A stretch of 7,753 nt of DNA from Acidobacteriota bacterium. Its GTDB lineage: Bacteria; Acidobacteriota; Vicinamibacteria; Vicinamibacterales; JAKQTR01. The stretch covers positions 1 to 7,753 of the forward strand of contig JAPKZP010000769.1 in assembly GCA_026393735.1 (NCBI GenBank). Direction: 5' to 3'. Position 1 is the stretch's first letter; each line of letters opens with the position of its first letter. This document shows positions 5,509 to 7,753 of this stretch, piece after piece. The notes below the pieces were generated by a model. That model ran no database searches. It was not told the DNA's origin and saw only the letters and a program-made list of their open reading frames with translations. The position numbers were made by a program, and so were the translations under genes.

Positions 5509-5520
5509 GTCCGGGCTGTT

Positions 5521-6213
5521 TCATGCGAGCGCGAACTCGGCGGCGGCCTCGGCGTGGATCGTCGCCGTGTCAAAGATCGGAACGGGCGCATCTTCCGGGC
5601 GCAGCAGCAGGCCAATCTCCGTGCAGCCGAGGATGACCCCCTGAACCTCGCGCGCTACCAGCGCCTTGACGACCAGCTGGAAGGCATCCCGCGAGTCGCC
5701 CCGCACCTCGCCCAGGCACAGCTCGCCGTAGATGACCCTGTGCACCAGCTCCCGTTCGTCCGCCGGCGGCACCAGCACGCTCAGGCCGTGCCGTTCTTCG
5801 AGCCGCCCGCGATAAAAGCGCTCCTCCATCGTGAAACGCGTGCCCAACAGGCCGATGCGCGTCAGTCCCGCGGCCAGCACGCGCGCCGCCGTCGCGTCCG
5901 CAATGTGCAGCAGCGGAACGTCGACGGCCGCCTCGATCTGTGCCGCGACCTTGTGCATCGTGTTCGTGCACAAGACGATGAAGTCCGCACCCGCGCGGCG
6001 CACCGCGCGGGCGGCGTCCGCCAGGATGTCGCCGGCCTCGTCCCACCGCCCCGCATGCTGGAGCTGCTCAATCTCGTGGAACTCCACGCTGTAGAGCGCA
6101 ATCTTCGCGGAGTGCAGTCCGCCCAGACGCGCCCCTACCACGCGGTTGATCGTCCGGTAGTACGGGACCGTCGACTCCCAGCTCATGCCGCCAATCAGGC
6201 CGATGGTCTTCAC
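5521..6213 (-). CDS. ygeA: aspartate/glutamate racemase family, YgeA-like amino-acid racemase
   Basis: A 230-residue cytoplasmic enzyme of the Asp/Glu/hydantoin racemase family, which interconverts L- and D-amino acids without pyridoxal phosphate using two cysteines. Both are present: C82 in LCTNTMH and C197 in LGCTEIGLL. The opening MKTIGLIGGMSWEST, the segment GRLEERHGLSVLVPPADER and the ending VPIFDTATIHAEAA closely match what I recall of E. coli YgeA, also about 230 residues and reported to have broad amino-acid racemase activity. The start is a GTG at 6211-6213 with GAGGG about nine bases upstream. Likely roles are D-amino-acid supply for the cell wall or amino-acid recycling. No transporter or wall gene adjoins to narrow this. 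The nearest partner downstream is the exported peptidase, which could deliver amino acids, but they are 135 bp apart with a repeat cluster between them. Confidence 0.88.
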   Translation of the reverse strand: MKTIGLIGGMSWESTVPYYRTINRVVGARLGGLHSAKIALYSVEFHEIEQLQHAGRWDEAGDILADAARAVRRAGADFIVLCTNTMHKVAAQIEAAVDVPLLHIADATAARVLAAGLTRIGLLGTRFTMEERFYRGRLEERHGLSVLVPPADERELVHRVIYGELCLGEVRGDSRDAFQLVVKALVAREVQGVILGCTEIGLLLRPEDAPVPIFDTATIHAEAAAEFALA

Positions 6214-6442
6214 GATGGTCGTCCCTCTGCCGTCTGCTGCCCTGCGCCGCCACCTGCCGCTGGCGCCCAGGCCGCCCGTGTGAATGCCCCGCCGCCGATC
6301 CGTCAGGCGCTGTACTCGCCGGCCTCCAACACCTGGACCGAGGCGCTGCTCGACAACTGCGCGCCAGGGCGCCTCGCCGACACCGGTGATCTCGCGCTTC
6401 CTGAAACGGATGATGCGATGGGCATGATCGAGGGCGCGGCCT
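6214..6442. other. non-coding gap between the nucleotidase and racemase genes
   Basis: This 229-base GC-rich gap holds no convincing gene on either strand. Only a tiny dyad GCGCC-AG-GGCGC (6361-6372) is visible. The racemase promoter should lie here on the minus strand, but I see no well-spaced consensus pair. Frames that cross the gap are extensions of shadow frames from the flanking genes. Confidence 0.5.
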
Positions 6443-7039
6443 CTAAGGCGCTGGCATCCAGCGCTCCAACTCTGTGAGGACCAGACTGTACGCCTGCTCC
6501 CAGTTGTCGGCGCGCGGCCCGACGAGATGGCGGTTCGTGGAGTTGGTGAAGACGATCGTCGACAGGCCTTCGGCCCGAAGACGCTCGACGTTGCCAGGGG
6601 CGTCCTCGATGTAGAGGTCGGCCCCGACAGCGCCCTTGTCGCCCATGAAGCACAGGTCCGAGTACGGCACGCCGTGCGAATCGAGCCACTCGATGGTCTG
6701 CTGCACGGCCAGTTGATGGAAGTCTTTGACGATGAGGCGGTGTGTGATGATGCGGATGCGCACGCCCGCCTTCGAGAGACGGCGCAACGCCATGGGCGCG
6801 CCCGGAAGCGGGCGCAGCACCCGGAAAAGGTCGCGCTGCGTCACGGCGAACTTGTGAAGATCGGGATAGCCGCCTGGCGACTGCGCCAGGCCCCACTCGG
6901 GCATGTCCCACGACACGTCCGTCGGAAGGGTATCGACATCCACGCCCAGCCATTCAGCGGCGATGGGCCGGAGGCCGCCATAGAAATCTGCGACCGTGCC
7001 GTCGAGGTCCACACCCAGCACGAACGACTCTTGCGTCAT
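6443..7039 (-). CDS. HAD-family 5'(3')-deoxyribonucleotidase (NT5C-type)
   Basis: A 198-residue cytoplasmic phosphatase resembling the NT5C group of HAD hydrolases, which remove phosphate from (deoxy)nucleoside monophosphates and help balance nucleotide pools. HAD motif I is clear, DLDGT with nucleophile D11 and acid/base D13. Motif II is T99 in IITHR, motif III lysine is K135 (GDKGAVG), and motif IV is DLYIEDAP (D141, D146). The cap helices between motifs I and II (about 20-85) have the small size of this group. The ATG at 7037-7039 has a GGAG site about nine bases upstream that sits inside a perfect dyad, 7042-7057. No nucleotide-metabolism neighbours are present. A phosphatase for another small phosphate ester is possible, as HAD specificity is hard to read. 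Confidence 0.82.
   Translation of the reverse strand: MTQESFVLGVDLDGTVADFYGGLRPIAAEWLGVDVDTLPTDVSWDMPEWGLAQSPGGYPDLHKFAVTQRDLFRVLRPLPGAPMALRRLSKAGVRIRIITHRLIVKDFHQLAVQQTIEWLDSHGVPYSDLCFMGDKGAVGADLYIEDAPGNVERLRAEGLSTIVFTNSTNRHLVGPRADNWEQAYSLVLTELERWMPAP
6448..6464 (-). repeat. hairpin in the last codons of the nucleotidase gene
   Basis: GCGCTGG and CCAGCGC form a perfect 7-bp stem with a three-base loop, coding for the final residues RWMPA just before the stop at 6443. No T-tract follows, so termination is uncertain; it may protect the 3' end of the mRNA. Confidence 0.4.
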
Positions 7040-7041
7040 GG

Positions 7042-7057
7042 CATCTGGCTCCAGATG
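7042..7057 (-). promoter_or_regulatory. perfect dyad enclosing the nucleotidase ribosome binding site
   Basis: On the minus strand CATCTGG-AG-CCAGATG is a perfect inverted repeat ending two bases before the ATG at 7039. The GGAG Shine-Dalgarno core is at its centre. As RNA it could fold into a six-pair hairpin with a GAGC loop and limit ribosome access; as DNA it could be an operator. Confidence 0.5.
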
Positions 7058-7151
7058 GTCCGCAGCATGCGAACCACCTCACTCGTCGTCGCTGCCCCCC
7101 GCTCGCGCCTGGATTCGATGCCTGGGCGCGGAAAAACTATAGCGCACGATT

Positions 7152-7179
7152 GACGCCCCGGTCGACCACCCGGGGCGTC
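7152..7179 (-). terminator. strong GC hairpin after the partial gene at the right edge
   Basis: GACGCCCCGG (7152-7161) and CCGGGGCGTC (7170-7179) form a perfect 10-bp stem with an eight-base loop, 27 bases past the stop codon at 7206. There is no T-tract on either strand (AATCGTGC follows on the minus strand), so it would be a GC-hairpin terminator or mRNA 3'-end stabiliser rather than a standard intrinsic terminator. Confidence 0.5.
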
Positions 7180-7205
7180 GTGGCCTGTCTCAACTGGCGA
7201 GGTCC

Positions 7206-7753
7206 TCACCACTTCCGTGCCGGGTCAGGGCAGAAGCCCGGCGCGAAGCCACGCGCCCGCTCCCGGCGCGACAGCACATCGTCCTCAGGAACCGGTGCCG
7301 GGAGGACGCCGAGTTGCACGAGCGCCGAACGGTACTCGTAGCGAAGGATGATGGTTGCGGCGGGTGACGAGTCGAGATCCATCGAGACCTCGCGAACGGC
7401 GTGGTCCACGCGATCGCCGATCCCGGTCGCGGCATAGTCGCGATTGGCGGACTCGGCCGACGCGGGCGATTGGGCAGCGGGTGGCGCCGCGGACGGCCTG
7501 GACGCGGCGTCGGCGCTGCCCACGCCGCCGGCCCCGGCCGACTCTGCCTTGGCCTCGTTGCGGGAGCTTGTCACCGGCAGGGGCGCCGGCACGCGCTCGC
7601 GGAAGAACACGGCCGTGATGACGCCGAGATTCGCGGTCCTGCCGAGGATGCCTCCATACGACCGCTCTTCTGTCGTGAACTCGAAGCGACGGGCATCCGA
7701 AAGACCGGTCTGCCAGCCGCTGATGGTCAGAGCGCCGTAGGGCTCGATCACCC
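7206..7753 (-). CDS. unrecognised protein, C-terminal 181 residues only
   Basis: The frame is open to the window edge, so this is probably the C-terminal part of a longer protein; a GTG at 7749-7751 is the first possible start seen but has no visible ribosome binding site. Two conserved-looking blocks flank a low-complexity linker. Block one (about 1-56) has IEPYGALTISGWQTGL, FTTEERSYGGILGRTANLG and ITAVFFRER. The linker (about 60-103) is rich in Ala, Ser, Gly and Pro. Block two (about 105-152) has DYAATGIGDRVDHAV, MDLDSSPAATIILRYEYR and LVQLGVLP. The tail is basic and contains one Cys. Both blocks have the look of beta-strand-rich accessory domains. No signal peptide or membrane helix is visible in this part. 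I do not recognise the family. Confidence 0.7.
   Translation of the reverse strand, partial: VIEPYGALTISGWQTGLSDARRFEFTTEERSYGGILGRTANLGVITAVFFRERVPAPLPVTSSRNEAKAESAGAGGVGSADAASRPSAAPPAAQSPASAESANRDYAATGIGDRVDHAVREVSMDLDSSPAATIILRYEYRSALVQLGVLPAPVPEDDVLSRRERARGFAPGFCPDPARKW

Noticed and set aside
5554..6477. Plus-strand open frame of 307 codons over the racemase and the following gap
   Set aside because: Antisense shadow of the racemase; the part across the gap has no motifs and no plausible ribosome binding site.
7136..7165. Promoter for the nucleotidase (TATAGT with TCGACC, 18-bp spacing, minus strand)
   Set aside because: The -35 matches only four of six bases and lies inside the GC hairpin at 7152-7179; too weak to annotate, although a promoter is expected nearby.
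1..7753. CRISPR array, tRNA, rRNA or insertion sequence
   Set aside because: No regularly spaced repeats of CRISPR length, no cloverleaf or rRNA-like stretch, and no transposase or terminal inverted repeats with target duplication were seen.

Overview
The window is a GC-rich, gene-dense stretch of bacterial chromosome. Nine of the ten genes lie on the minus strand; the tenth encodes a small exported protein on the plus strand. Nothing looks like a phage, insertion sequence, CRISPR array, tRNA or rRNA. The high GC content, the GTG and TTG starts, the Gly/Ala-rich FtsB-type protein and the exported M28 peptidase would fit an Acidobacteriota-like soil bacterium. That placement is inference from protein style, not from a marker gene.

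Layout, left to right. At the edge is a short 12-bp tandem repeat, then a class I SAM-dependent methyltransferase (72-689, TTG start with a strong ribosome binding site). Next is a two-helix mini membrane protein (777-944), which shares a divergent intergenic region with a small secreted protein (1080-1406, plus strand). A two-gene unit follows: a ribbon-helix-helix (RHH) protein (1741-1953) whose end overlaps the start of an FtsB/DivIC-type division protein (1431-1751). Its upstream region (1954-2166) is the only AT-rich island and is densely patterned: a promoter that would give a nearly leaderless mRNA, nested dyads, and three tandem 8-bp units.

A second two-gene unit encodes a DedA/VTT membrane protein (3258-3743) and a phospholipase D/cardiolipin synthase-like enzyme (2167-3261), overlapping by 4 bases (GTGA). 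This suggests a membrane-lipid module. An exported M28 metallopeptidase (3904-5385) follows. It appears to lack one canonical zinc-ligand glutamate, and its upstream region carries repeated AACCTCTCC-type palindromes. The rest is a YgeA-like amino-acid racemase (5521-6213), a HAD-type 5'(3')-deoxyribonucleotidase (6443-7039) whose ribosome binding site sits inside a perfect dyad, and the C-terminal part of an unrecognised protein (7206 to the window end) followed by a strong GC hairpin.

I did not find a clear multi-gene defence or biosynthetic system. The most unusual material is non-coding: the palindrome family at 5435-5508, with a related copy at 2104-2124, and the patterned control region of the RHH-ftsB unit. 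The long plus-strand frames opposite the minus-strand genes are GC-driven shadows and are not annotated.
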